This document shows positions 1 to 7,463 of a stretch of 64,000 nucleotides of DNA, in pieces (position 1 is the first letter of the stretch; each line of letters opens with the position of its first letter). A program made the position numbers and the translations under genes. The DNA comes from Gemmatimonadales bacterium. GTDB lineage: Bacteria; Gemmatimonadota; Gemmatimonadetes; Gemmatimonadales; GWC2-71-9. Location of the stretch: NCBI GenBank assembly GCA_036500345.1, contig DASYCE010000028.1, positions 1 through 64,000 on the forward strand, read 5' to 3'. The notes below the pieces were generated by a model. It saw only the letters and a list, made by a program, of their open reading frames with translations. It had not been told where the DNA came from and made no database searches.

Positions 1-1416
1 AACTACATCACGACGATGCTGCGCCTGGCGGGATTCGATCACGCCGATCTTCGCGCCGGCGCCGTGCTCGCACTCGAAATCTCGATCGCCGGCACGCAGG
101 CAACGCACGAGGCTACCGAGAATGACCACAACGCCGACCACGTCTGGATGCCGGCGGACTTCGTGCGCAACGCTCCCGGCATCGACTGGCCGGCGTTCCT
201 CGCGGCGGCCGGACTCGACACGACGGCAGGGATCGTCGCCTGGCAACCGAGCGCCGTCACCGGAATGGCATCGCTGGTGGCGTCGGAACCGGTGGCGATG
301 TGGCAGGACTATCTCCGCTTTCACCTCCTCGACGACAACGCCGATATCCTGCCGCATCAGTTCGCCGACGCCGCACGTACGATGCACGACGCGATCAGCA
401 GCGCGCCCGCCCCGGCGTCGCGAGCGCAACGGGCGCTCGATGCCACCATGGCTGCGATGAGCGACGAGATCGGCCCGGTGTACGCCGAGCGGTATTTCCC
501 GGCAGACCAGAAGCGTCGCGTACAGGACGCGGTCGCCGGCGTGGCTGCGGCGTTTGCGCGACGCGTCGCGTCGGCAACCTGGATGTCCGCGGCTACCCGC
601 TCGCTGGCGCTGGAGAAGCTCCGCACGTTGTACATCGGGATCGGCTATCCGGAACGATGGCCGGCTGACACCGCGCTGGTGATCGATCCGCACGATCCCG
701 TCGGCAATCTCGGGCGGGTTGCTGCGGAGCGTCGGCGTCGCGCGGTGTCACAGATCGGGCTGCCGGTCGATCGATCCGACTGGTGGATCGCGCCGCAAAC
801 CGTCGGCGCCATCCTCATCTTCCAGCAGAACGCCTATGAATTTTCCGCCGGACTGCTGCAGCCTCCCCGCTATGATCCGCGGGGCTCTGACGCGGCGACG
901 TACGGCGCCATCGGTGCGATCATCGGCCACGACATCAGTCATTTCATCGACCGCCTCGGTGCGGAGTACGACACGACGGGGGCGATGCGTCGCTGGTGGC
1001 AGGGCGATGAACTTGCGCGCTTCGATTCACTCGCCAGGCCACTCGTGGACCAATTCTCCCAGTATCACCCATTCCCTGACGCATCGGTCAACGGGGCACT
1101 CACCGCATCGGAGAATATCGCCGACCTCGCCGGTCTCTCTGCGGCGCTCGACGCATTCCACAATTCCATCGGCGCCCGGGCGAGTGACACGGCGTATGTC
1201 GCACCGCTGGATCGCGAGTTCTTCCTTGCCTTTGCGAGGAGCTGGCGAGTTCGCTTGAGCGACTCGGCGATGCGCGCGCAACTCGGCCAGGATCACGCGC
1301 CCGAGATGTATCGCGTCGCGACGGTGCGGAATCTCGACGCCTGGTATCGCGCGTTCGGCGTGAAACCCGGCGATCGGCTCTATCTCCCACCCGCCGCACG
1401 CGTACGGATCTGGTAG
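1..1416 (+). CDS. M13 family (neprilysin/endothelin-converting-enzyme-like) metallopeptidase, 5' end outside the window
   Basis: The reading frame is open from base 1, so the N-terminus is missing; the first in-window ATG at 16 is internal. The protein matches the C-terminal two-thirds of M13 zinc endopeptidases, which cleave small peptides outside the cytoplasm. Visible in order (numbered from 16): the NAY substrate-binding segment and LLQPP motif near 270-285, the zinc site GHDISHF with histidines at 305 and 309, the ENIAD third-ligand motif with Glu 366, and the family's closing GDRLYLPP...RVRIW. The family zinc motif is HExxH; here the catalytic Glu is Asp 306 (codon GAC at 931-933). In neprilysin this glutamate activates water, so activity may be low or lost. 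The downstream amidase gene starts 6 nt after the stop and may be co-transcribed. Confidence 0.9.
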   Translation, partial: NYITTMLRLAGFDHADLRAGAVLALEISIAGTQATHEATENDHNADHVWMPADFVRNAPGIDWPAFLAAAGLDTTAGIVAWQPSAVTGMASLVASEPVAMWQDYLRFHLLDDNADILPHQFADAARTMHDAISSAPAPASRAQRALDATMAAMSDEIGPVYAERYFPADQKRRVQDAVAGVAAAFARRVASATWMSAATRSLALEKLRTLYIGIGYPERWPADTALVIDPHDPVGNLGRVAAERRRRAVSQIGLPVDRSDWWIAPQTVGAILIFQQNAYEFSAGLLQPPRYDPRGSDAATYGAIGAIIGHDISHFIDRLGAEYDTTGAMRRWWQGDELARFDSLARPLVDQFSQYHPFPDASVNGALTASENIADLAGLSAALDAFHNSIGARASDTAYVAPLDREFFLAFARSWRVRLSDSAMRAQLGQDHAPEMYRVATVRNLDAWYRAFGVKPGDRLYLPPAARVRIW

Positions 1417-1422
1417 CAGTCG

Positions 1423-2238
1423 ATGCGTGTCACCGCGTGTGAATTGCCGCACGAGCCGAATGTGCTCGCCGCGGCCTGGGCGAAGCTCTGCGAGCACAGC
1501 TGGCGTCACGAGTCGGAACTGGTCCTGCTTCCGGAGCTTGCGATGGTCGAGCCGCTGTGGGACGCTCCGGCGTTCGACGCCGCGCGGTGGGAGCGTGCGG
1601 AAGAAGCGAGCGAACGATGGCTGGCGCTGTTGCGCGAGCTGCACGCCAGGCAGGTCATCGGTACCGGTCCGATTACCATCGGGGGGAAGCGATACAACCA
1701 GGGATTCTGCTGGTCGGCGTCGGATGGCCTGCGGCCGTTGCGGCGGAAGTTTCATCTCCCGTCACAACCCGGCGAATGGGAGACACGCTGGTTCGACCGA
1801 GGCGACGCCGAGTTTCCGGAGTTTCGTTCCGGCGAGCTGGTGTTCGGACTCAACATCTGCAGCGAATTGTGGGCGTTGGAGAGTTACGCCGGCTATGCGG
1901 CCGGTGATGCCCAGGTGATCTTCGCGCCGCGCGCGACAGCTGCCGCCACTGTGGCGAAATGGTTGGCGGTCGGTGTGGTGGCAGCAGTGCGCTCGGGGGC
2001 GTATTGCGTTTCATCCAACCGCGTCGACGCCGCCGGCAATTGCGGCGGCGTCGGCTGGATCATTTCGCCGGACGGAACAATCCTCGCGACGACGAGTGCG
2101 GCAACTCCGTGCATTACCGTCGATCTTGATCTCGCCGCGCCGGCGGCGGCGCGCCGGAGTTACCCGCGTTATCTGTTCAACGGACCCGGCCCCACGGCGG
2201 CGCAAGGGGATTTCGCCGAACGCCGCCGCATCGCGTGA
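1423..2238 (+). CDS. Carbon-nitrogen hydrolase (nitrilase superfamily amidase)
   Basis: A 271-aa cytoplasmic hydrolase of the nitrilase superfamily, which cleaves non-peptide C-N bonds (amides, carbamoyl groups or nitriles) through a Glu-Lys-Cys triad. The triad is visible: Glu 38 in LLPELA, Lys 109 in RRKFHLP and Cys 146 in NICSELW, with normal spacing for the family. Length is typical. The ATG at 1423 is 6 nt after the stop of the M13 peptidase, so the two may be one transcript. The sequence does not identify the substrate; the conserved aromatic-rich N-terminal half resembles aliphatic amidase or omega-amidase-like members, but I would not choose between them. Confidence 0.85.
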   Translation: MRVTACELPHEPNVLAAAWAKLCEHSWRHESELVLLPELAMVEPLWDAPAFDAARWERAEEASERWLALLRELHARQVIGTGPITIGGKRYNQGFCWSASDGLRPLRRKFHLPSQPGEWETRWFDRGDAEFPEFRSGELVFGLNICSELWALESYAGYAAGDAQVIFAPRATAAATVAKWLAVGVVAAVRSGAYCVSSNRVDAAGNCGGVGWIISPDGTILATTSAATPCITVDLDLAAPAAARRSYPRYLFNGPGPTAAQGDFAERRRIA

Positions 2239-2247
2239 GCCACCAGT

Positions 2248-2616
2248 TCACTGCTGATGATCCTTCGCCTGTTCGCGGTCGACCGACAGCGTCGGCTGAT
2301 TGCCGGCGCCCATCGTGGCCGTGACGGTGTACCTGGTGTCGCCTGCGAGTGATTGCGTCCGGGTTGCCGTGGCGGTATCGCCTTCGATCTTGAGTGAGAA
2401 GGTCACCATCGTGTCGGTCACCGTGGCAAAATCGGTCTGCGATCCGGCGGCCACACTTTCGAAGAGCACCTTGTTATTCGCCGACAGCGTGGCGATGTGG
2501 CTCATCCCGAGACGATTCGCGAATCGTACCGAGCTCGACGGGAGGATCTTGGGGCCCGCCATTGCCATCGTCGCCACTGCCGCTGCAGCGAGTGAGATTG
2601 CATATGCTGCACGCAT
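2248..2616 (-). CDS. Small exported protein, paralogue of the gene at 4247-4636
   Basis: 122 aa with an N-terminal hydrophobic signal segment (about residues 5-22, alanine-rich) and a mature beta-rich domain. A longer reading starts at a GTG at 2625, but ATG at 2616 has GGAG 8 nt upstream and is preferred. The mature part aligns throughout with the protein at 4247: VRFANRL against VRFTNHL near the start, DTMVTFSL against DTIMHLTL in the middle, and YTVTATMG against YTVTATYG near the end. The pattern (VRF.N followed by a short beta-sandwich) is like DUF4397-type exported domains, but that link is tentative. The gene is the last of three same-strand genes that surround the decarboxylase. Function unknown. 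Confidence 0.75.
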   Translation of the reverse strand: MRAAYAISLAAAAVATMAMAGPKILPSSSVRFANRLGMSHIATLSANNKVLFESVAAGSQTDFATVTDTMVTFSLKIEGDTATATRTQSLAGDTRYTVTATMGAGNQPTLSVDREQAKDHQQ

Positions 2617-2670
2617 CGTGTCCACTCCAGCTGAAAGGCACAGTGGGGGACGACGCGCTTCCGTCTCGGG

Positions 2671-4143
2671 TCACATCGCGGCGAGGAGCTCCTGGCCGAT
2701 CCGCTGCATGTCGGCAAAGGTCGCCTCGATGTCGGCGATGGTGGTGCGATGCGAACAGATCGACAGGCGCTGCGTCACCCGCCCGCGAATGCGCGTCGTC
2801 ATCGCAAAGGCGAGGAGGCGATGCTGCAGCTCGTCGGAGATCCGCTGATTGAGTTCGTCGAGCAGTGCATCGTTGCCACGCAAGGCCCTGGGCGCCCAGC
2901 GGAAAGCGTAGATGTAGAGCACTGGTGCCGGCTGGACCACTTCGAAATCGTCGGACTCGCTCACCAGCTCATGCAGCCGAGTGGCGCACTTCATCGTCTG
3001 GCGGAAGAAGGTCCGCATCCCTTCGGCGCCGTAATAGCGCAGCGTCATCCAGACCTTGAGCGCGCGCCAGCAGCGCGACAACTGCGGCCCGTAGTCGAAG
3101 AAGTTGAGGCCGTCGTATTCGTTCTCGCGCGCCGGAAGGAGGTAGGTCGCCTGCATCGACCAGGCGCGCCGCATGGCGTGCTCGTCGCGCACGAGGACGC
3201 ACCCTGCTTCGTACGGGACACCGAGCCACTTGTGTGCGTCGAACGACACGGAGTCCGCCTCGCCAAGTGCACCGAGGAGCGGTTGCAGTTCGGGAAGCAT
3301 CCCGCCCAGGGCGCCGCACGCGCCGTCGAGATGGAGCCACAGGTTCTGTCGGCGGGCGATCTCCACCAGCGCAGGGATGTCGTCGATCGTGCCGACGTTG
3401 ATCGATCCGACGTGGCCGACAATGCAGAACGGCGTCATTCCAGCGGCGCGGTCGGCGTCGATCATCTGCTCGAGCGCGGCGGTGTTGATGGTGAAATCGT
3501 CATTCGACGGGACGCCGCGGAGCGCGGCGCGGCCAAGGCCGAGGAGGTCGACCGCGCGCACCAGCGACACGTGGGTTTCGTGGTCGGCCATGTAGACGGT
3601 CAACGGTCCGGCGCTACCGCGTCCCTGTACGCCGTGCGTGCCGATATCCCAGTCGGCCTTGGCGACCATCGCCGTGCGCAGCGCCGCGACGTTGGCCATC
3701 GTGCCGCCGCTGAGCAGGACACCGGCGCAATCCCTGGGATATCCGATCAGCTCGGCGAGCCAGCGCACGGTGCAGCGCTCGATCTCCGTCGCCGCGGGCG
3801 ACGCACGCCACCCGCCGCAGTTGGGATTGAGCGTGCTCGCCATTGCATCGGCGAGGGCGCCGATCTGACTCCCCGATCCGTTCACGAAGCCGAACCATCG
3901 CGCAGATCCCTGCCGCGATGAATTGGGAATGATCTTGTCGCGCCAGTCGGCGAGGATCGTGCTTACCGGCTCGGCCTGCTCCGGCGGCGGACCGCTGAAG
4001 AGCGCAGCGACTTCATCGGGCTTGCACGCCGGAAAGGCCGGAGCGGTGTCGAGCTCGGAGAAATACTGGGCGAGAAGATCGATGACGTCGTGACCCAGCG
4101 CCGTGAATTCGGCGGCGGGAAGATCGGGATGAAGATCGGGCAC
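2671..4143 (-). CDS. Pyridoxal-phosphate-dependent group II decarboxylase (aromatic-L-amino-acid decarboxylase-like)
   Basis: A 490-aa fold-type I PLP enzyme of the group that decarboxylates aromatic amino acids or glutamate. Seen: LSGGTMANVAA, which binds the cofactor phosphate; a cofactor-stacking His in ADHETHVS; HLDGACGA, whose Asp pairs with the pyridine nitrogen; and the Schiff-base Lys 305 in FDAHKWLG. The C-terminal domain is complete. An ATG at 4185 would add 14 residues but has no ribosome site; GTG at 4143 has GGAG 5 nt upstream and gives the usual family length (about 470-490). It lies between two paralogous small exported proteins on the same strand. The substrate cannot be read from the sequence; tryptophan, tyrosine or DOPA are likely types. 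Confidence 0.88.
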   Translation of the reverse strand: MPDLHPDLPAAEFTALGHDVIDLLAQYFSELDTAPAFPACKPDEVAALFSGPPPEQAEPVSTILADWRDKIIPNSSRQGSARWFGFVNGSGSQIGALADAMASTLNPNCGGWRASPAATEIERCTVRWLAELIGYPRDCAGVLLSGGTMANVAALRTAMVAKADWDIGTHGVQGRGSAGPLTVYMADHETHVSLVRAVDLLGLGRAALRGVPSNDDFTINTAALEQMIDADRAAGMTPFCIVGHVGSINVGTIDDIPALVEIARRQNLWLHLDGACGALGGMLPELQPLLGALGEADSVSFDAHKWLGVPYEAGCVLVRDEHAMRRAWSMQATYLLPARENEYDGLNFFDYGPQLSRCWRALKVWMTLRYYGAEGMRTFFRQTMKCATRLHELVSESDDFEVVQPAPVLYIYAFRWAPRALRGNDALLDELNQRISDELQHRLLAFAMTTRIRGRVTQRLSICSHRTTIADIEATFADMQRIGQELLAAM

Positions 4144-4246
4144 GTCCGCTCCGCAAGGTGGTGAATGACCAGACTCGCGGAGCATTATCGCCGGTTACCG
4201 CCGGATCGGCCACCGCAGAACGGATCGGGTATCGGGCAACGACCAG

Positions 4247-4636
4247 TCAGGGCATCGTGTCACCCGGCGGTCGGTCGCGTTCCACAGCCAGTTCCGGGCG
4301 AACGCCGTTGCCATACGTTGCGGTCACGGTGTAGTACGATCCCGCCGCGAACTTGTAATTGGTCGATGCGGCAGCCGAGTCGCCGGCTCGCAACACCAGG
4401 GTGAGATGCATGATGGTGTCGTTGAGCGCCGAATACGCGGTGGTTTCATTCGGCCGGACATCGCCGAAGATGACGGCGCCGTTCGCCGCCAGCGACCAGT
4501 TCCGGTTTCCGGAGAGATGGTTGGTGAAACGCACTTCGGCGTCGAGCCTCGGCGGCTGCGAGGCGTGGCGAGTCGCGCCGGCACCCACTGTCGCGGCGAT
4601 TGCGGCGAGAGACGCCGCATAGAATCCGAGCTGCAT
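4247..4636 (-). CDS. Small exported protein, paralogue of the gene at 2248-2616
   Basis: 129 aa with a signal peptide (hydrophobic residues about 6-20 ending near GAGATRHA) and one beta-rich domain. The ATG at 4636 has a strong AAGGAGG site 4-5 nt upstream; an earlier in-frame start at 4663 has none. The mature domain aligns end to end with that of the protein at 2248-2616 (shared VRF.N.L, a DT-centred hydrophobic strand and YTVTAT followed by a P.L.V.R ending). It is the first gene of the trio that encloses the PLP decarboxylase, with about 100 bases before the decarboxylase start. Role unknown. Confidence 0.75.
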   Translation of the reverse strand: MQLGFYAASLAAIAATVGAGATRHASQPPRLDAEVRFTNHLSGNRNWSLAANGAVIFGDVRPNETTAYSALNDTIMHLTLVLRAGDSAAASTNYKFAAGSYYTVTATYGNGVRPELAVERDRPPGDTMP

Positions 4637-5117
4637 CGTTCCTCCTTGCGGCCCATGGGGCACGCTTCGCCATGGGTGACGCAGGGGAGACAGCGGCGAT
4701 CACAGCGGGTGGATCGGTATCGGGCGCTTCCTTGACGCGATTCTTACCGACTGGTGGGGGCTGTCGGGCCGCCGACAATTGCCGTGGTATTGCGAACGCG
4801 TCACGGGGATTTTCCGGACCATCGCCGCACCATCGGACGCGCTAGCTTGGTCGCGTTGGCGGCCTGCCTCCGGGGTCCAACTCGATGGAGTGCAAACGCT
4901 TCCATCGCGGGAGCCGTCGATCGGGCTCCTCCTGAGTACGGCCTTCGCGGGGCTCCGCAGCGTCGCACCGGAATCTCCTGGCCCCGAGGCGGGGCTGGTT
5001 CCGTGCTCTTCGTTCGAGATCGGCGCGGTGCCCTCTCTGCGAATCGCTATCCCCACCGTCGGTACCGACCGTTAATCTGAAAGGGTTCTGCAGCCGGCCC
5101 ATCACCACGGAGGAACA
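4637..5117. other. Intergenic region with divergent promoters; no convincing gene
   Basis: 481 bases between the minus-strand trio and the plus-strand lipoprotein gene. Several open frames cross it on both strands, but none has a ribosome site, family motif or plausible composition. A TAATCTG element about 40 nt before the start at 5118 is a plausible promoter for the lipoprotein gene. A lone TAGCTTGG near 4845 resembles the promoter motif seen elsewhere in the window but has no gene close behind it. Confidence 0.5.
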
Positions 5118-5588
5118 ATGCGCTCTCATCTGTTCGCTGCAGTCGTCGGTGTCTCCGCCCTGGTCGCATGCAGCGGCACGTCCGTTCCCGATCCGCCCAG
5201 CGTGTCGGGGACGTGGGACTTCACCTATTCCTCAGTATCCAGCCAGACAATCACCTGTCACGGGAAGTTGAAGATCGCCATCACGCAGACGGGCGAAGAT
5301 TTCACCGGCCAGCAGGTTGGTGCCGGGATCGTGGGATGTGCCGGCGCGACACCGGCACTCACGACGATCGCAGCCAACGACACCGACCTCGTGCTCGGCA
5401 ACGAGGTGCTTCATGCCGGGCGTTCCGACAACGGAGATGTCGCCTTCGTGCTGGAGGAGCTGCAGACGCAGGATCACGGGTCGCTCACGTCATCGACGAC
5501 GATGTCGGGAACGTCGACGTGGACGCTGCCGGTCGAGCCCGCCGGCTCCGTCATCCTCCACGGAAACTGGACCGCGACCAAGGAATAG
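5118..5588 (+). CDS. Putative lipoprotein, unknown function
   Basis: 156 aa with a short signal peptide and a lipobox LVAC (Cys 18), so predicted to be lipid-anchored outside the cytoplasm. The mature part starts VSGTWDFTYSS and is rich in Thr/Ser and alternating hydrophobics, as in lipocalin-like beta-barrels of about 130 residues; two further cysteines (in ITCHG and VGCAG) could form a disulphide. A clear GGAGG lies 5-6 nt before the ATG. It ends just before the inverted repeat at 5600-5636, which may be its terminator. I do not recognise a named family. Confidence 0.75.
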   Translation: MRSHLFAAVVGVSALVACSGTSVPDPPSVSGTWDFTYSSVSSQTITCHGKLKIAITQTGEDFTGQQVGAGIVGCAGATPALTTIAANDTDLVLGNEVLHAGRSDNGDVAFVLEELQTQDHGSLTSSTTMSGTSTWTLPVEPAGSVILHGNWTATKE

Positions 5589-5599
5589 CCCGGTCGACC

Positions 5600-5636
5600 A
5601 TCGCGGCATGCGGCTAGTTTGTCCGCATGCCGCGAT
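5600..5636. repeat. Perfect 14-bp inverted repeat spanning a promoter element and a start codon
   Basis: The arms at 5600-5613 and 5623-5636 are exact reverse complements (ATCGCGGCATGCGG and CCGCATGCCGCGAT) around a 9-base loop. The loop holds TAGTTTG (5615-5621), the promoter-like element of the next gene, and the right arm contains that gene's ATG (5627-5629). It could terminate the upstream lipoprotein gene (no T-tract follows), act as an operator, or form an mRNA hairpin hiding the start codon. Confidence 0.8.
5615..5621 (+). promoter_or_regulatory. TAnnTTTG promoter element 5 nt before a start codon
   Basis: TAGTTTG followed by 5 bases and the ATG of the DNA glycosylase gene, with no Shine-Dalgarno sequence. 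It matches the pattern of similar elements before the genes starting at 13949, 21395, 39369, 47296 and 48644, and implies a leaderless transcript. Confidence 0.5.
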
Positions 5637-6286
5637 CACGTGATGCCACGCGCCTCGGGGGCGTACGCAAGAGCAGGAGCGCCTCCCACGCGCGGGCACG
5701 CCGAGAGCTTTCGGCGCGGCACGAGCGGCTCGCACGGCTCTGCACCCTGGCACATCCGATCGAGCGGATCATCCCCGACCAGCGACCGCTGTCGCATCTG
5801 GTCGTCCGCACCATCGTGGGCCAGCTGGTCTCCACGGCGGCGGCCCGGAGCATCATGAACACGCTCCTCGCTGCGCACGGCGACATCGACGGCATCATTG
5901 CGTGGGCGATGGCGACGCCAGAGGACGCGCCGGTATCACATTCGCTCTCGCGGGCCAAACGCAAGGCGATTGCGCATTGGGGATTCTTTCTGGCCGAGCA
6001 GGGCGATCCACGCGCGCGATGGAGCGTGCTCGACGCCGATCAGCTCGTCGCCGAGATCATGACCCTTCGCGGGCTGGGGCGATGGAGCGCCCACATGGTT
6101 GCGATCTTCGGCTTTGGCCACCCGCGGATCTGGCCCGAAGGCGATGCCGGCGTCATGCGCGCCGCACGGGTGGTGTTCAAGGGAATGCGCGCGCCCACCG
6201 TCCGCAGGCTGATCGAGGGGCACGAAACCCACGTCGCCCTCTGCTGCTGGGCGCTCCTCGACAAGGGGAAGCTGGAGCGATTCTGA
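5627..6286 (+). CDS. HhH-GPD family DNA glycosylase (3-methyladenine glycosylase II/AlkA-like)
   Basis: 219 aa. Base-excision repair enzyme that removes damaged, probably alkylated, bases from DNA in the cytoplasm. The helix-hairpin-helix is at about 146-158 (TLRGLGRWSAHM) and is followed at the family's spacing by the catalytic Asp 173 in PEGDAGV. An upstream segment VVRTIVGQLVSTAAA matches the Gln-Val-Ser helix of AlkA-type proteins. There are no iron-sulphur cysteines after the hairpin, which argues against a MutY/Nth type. The first 35 residues are basic and lack similarity to the core, so a later start is possible, though the ATG at 5627 has the promoter element directly before it. Confidence 0.87.
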   Translation: MPRSRDATRLGGVRKSRSASHARARRELSARHERLARLCTLAHPIERIIPDQRPLSHLVVRTIVGQLVSTAAARSIMNTLLAAHGDIDGIIAWAMATPEDAPVSHSLSRAKRKAIAHWGFFLAEQGDPRARWSVLDADQLVAEIMTLRGLGRWSAHMVAIFGFGHPRIWPEGDAGVMRAARVVFKGMRAPTVRRLIEGHETHVALCCWALLDKGKLERF

Positions 6287-6328
6287 CGGGGTCGGCGCGG
6301 CGCGGCCGCCGCACCGATCGGAAGGGAG

Positions 6329-6454
6329 CTACTTCTCGCGATAGCCGCGCATCGCCGCGACCACATTCGCGACGACGAAAATCACGATGATGCTGGCGAT
6401 GAATGCCAGGATCCACGCGTATTCCGGCAGCTTGTGATAGAGCGCGTGATACAT
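6329..6454 (-). CDS. 41-aa single-pass membrane protein
   Basis: A short gene of 41 codons starting MYHALYHKL, with one membrane helix (about residues 13-34, WILAFIASIIVIFVVANVVAA) and a basic C-terminus ending RGYREK, so N-out/C-in by the positive-inside rule. GGAG stands 7 nt before the ATG at 6454. A TATGTTA element about 70 nt upstream could be the promoter. Codon use agrees with its neighbours (G/C in third positions). No family recognised; the strong start site, helix and termination make it a credible gene. Confidence 0.7.
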   Translation of the reverse strand: MYHALYHKLPEYAWILAFIASIIVIFVVANVVAAMRGYREK

Positions 6455-6594
6455 CGAACAACTCCATGGTCCGCGGTTCGCTGATCGACCGGTCGCCGGT
6501 ACCCGGCGGCCTCCGGTAACATAGCCACCGGCCCCGGGTTCGGCACCGGGTCCTGGCTACTCGGTAGTGTCCCAGGTTGAGCCAGGACTGTCCC

Positions 6595-7236
6595 CTACTC
6601 GTCGCTGGCGACGGTGATCCCCGCGATGTGTACCGACAGGGAATGATTGACCCGAAATCCCACCACGCCATCGACGACCAGTTCGCTGCGGGGACGGGTC
6701 GTCACCGGCGTTCCGTTGACCGCGAATTCCACCGAATCGGGGGTCGCGTGCACGGAGAGGACATTCTCCACGTTGCCGCTGTCTCCCGCCGGTACCGTCC
6801 TGATCGCGCTCGACGGCGTCCAGTCGACCACCGTCGAGACCCGGTTTCCCGATCGCCGCTTGAGGAGATAGGTCCCGTTGTCGGCGACGACGAAATAGAC
6901 GTACGCCTGACTTGGCCCCGAGAGGTCGCGCCCACCCACGATGACGCCGTATCCCTCGGGGTCACTCCCCGGAGGACCGAAGAAATAGGTGTCGAGTGTC
7001 GTGGTGAAGTTCCCCGACGCAGCCATCTCCGGTTTGAAGAAGATCGCGTGGACCGGCCCGGTGGCGACGTGCCAGCCGGGGTTCATCGGCGTCAGCGTCA
7101 ACTTGCTGACATCAGCCGTGGGATCGTCCGGCCGGACGGTCCAACCGCTCAACCGGGTGAGATGGACCGGCCTGGGATTGCTGCAGCCCGTGGCGATGCC
7201 CAGCAGCAGCGCGGCGATCGGCGGGAAGATGCGCAT
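6595..7236 (-). CDS. Putative lipoprotein with a concanavalin-like/DUF1080-like fold
   Basis: 213 aa. Signal peptide with lipobox ATGC (Cys 18), so an envelope lipoprotein. The body reads like a jelly-roll of the LamG/DUF1080 kind: GWHVATGP..AIFFKPE near the start, then regularly spaced strands ending VVGFRVNHSLSVHIAGITV. Such domains bind or act on carbohydrates, but no catalytic residues can be assigned. GAGG lies 8 nt before the ATG, and TAGATTC at 7270-7276 is a likely promoter with a 33-nt leader. It is transcribed away from the kinase gene. Confidence 0.7.
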   Translation of the reverse strand: MRIFPPIAALLLGIATGCSNPRPVHLTRLSGWTVRPDDPTADVSKLTLTPMNPGWHVATGPVHAIFFKPEMAASGNFTTTLDTYFFGPPGSDPEGYGVIVGGRDLSGPSQAYVYFVVADNGTYLLKRRSGNRVSTVVDWTPSSAIRTVPAGDSGNVENVLSVHATPDSVEFAVNGTPVTTRPRSELVVDGVVGFRVNHSLSVHIAGITVASDE

Positions 7237-7463
7237 CGCGAGACCTCTGCGGCGTTGGATGACTGTCGCGAATCTACCCGGTAACGAAGCCGGGCGAGAG
7301 CCCGCGACGTACCGTTTCAGGACAGTGAGTGTCTCAGCCTTGGACAGAGGGGAGCCGTATATTCTCTGGATTCGGGATCATCGAAGCCGGCAGTCTGACG
7401 AGTCACTCGTCGAACAATTCCGCCACACCATGCGGGACAGGGGTTATTCCGGATGAAGGCTGC

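Noticed and set aside
4779-5075. 98-codon open frame in the longest gene-free stretch
   Set aside because: No ribosome site, no recognisable fold and no family pattern; overlaps two other equally long frames.
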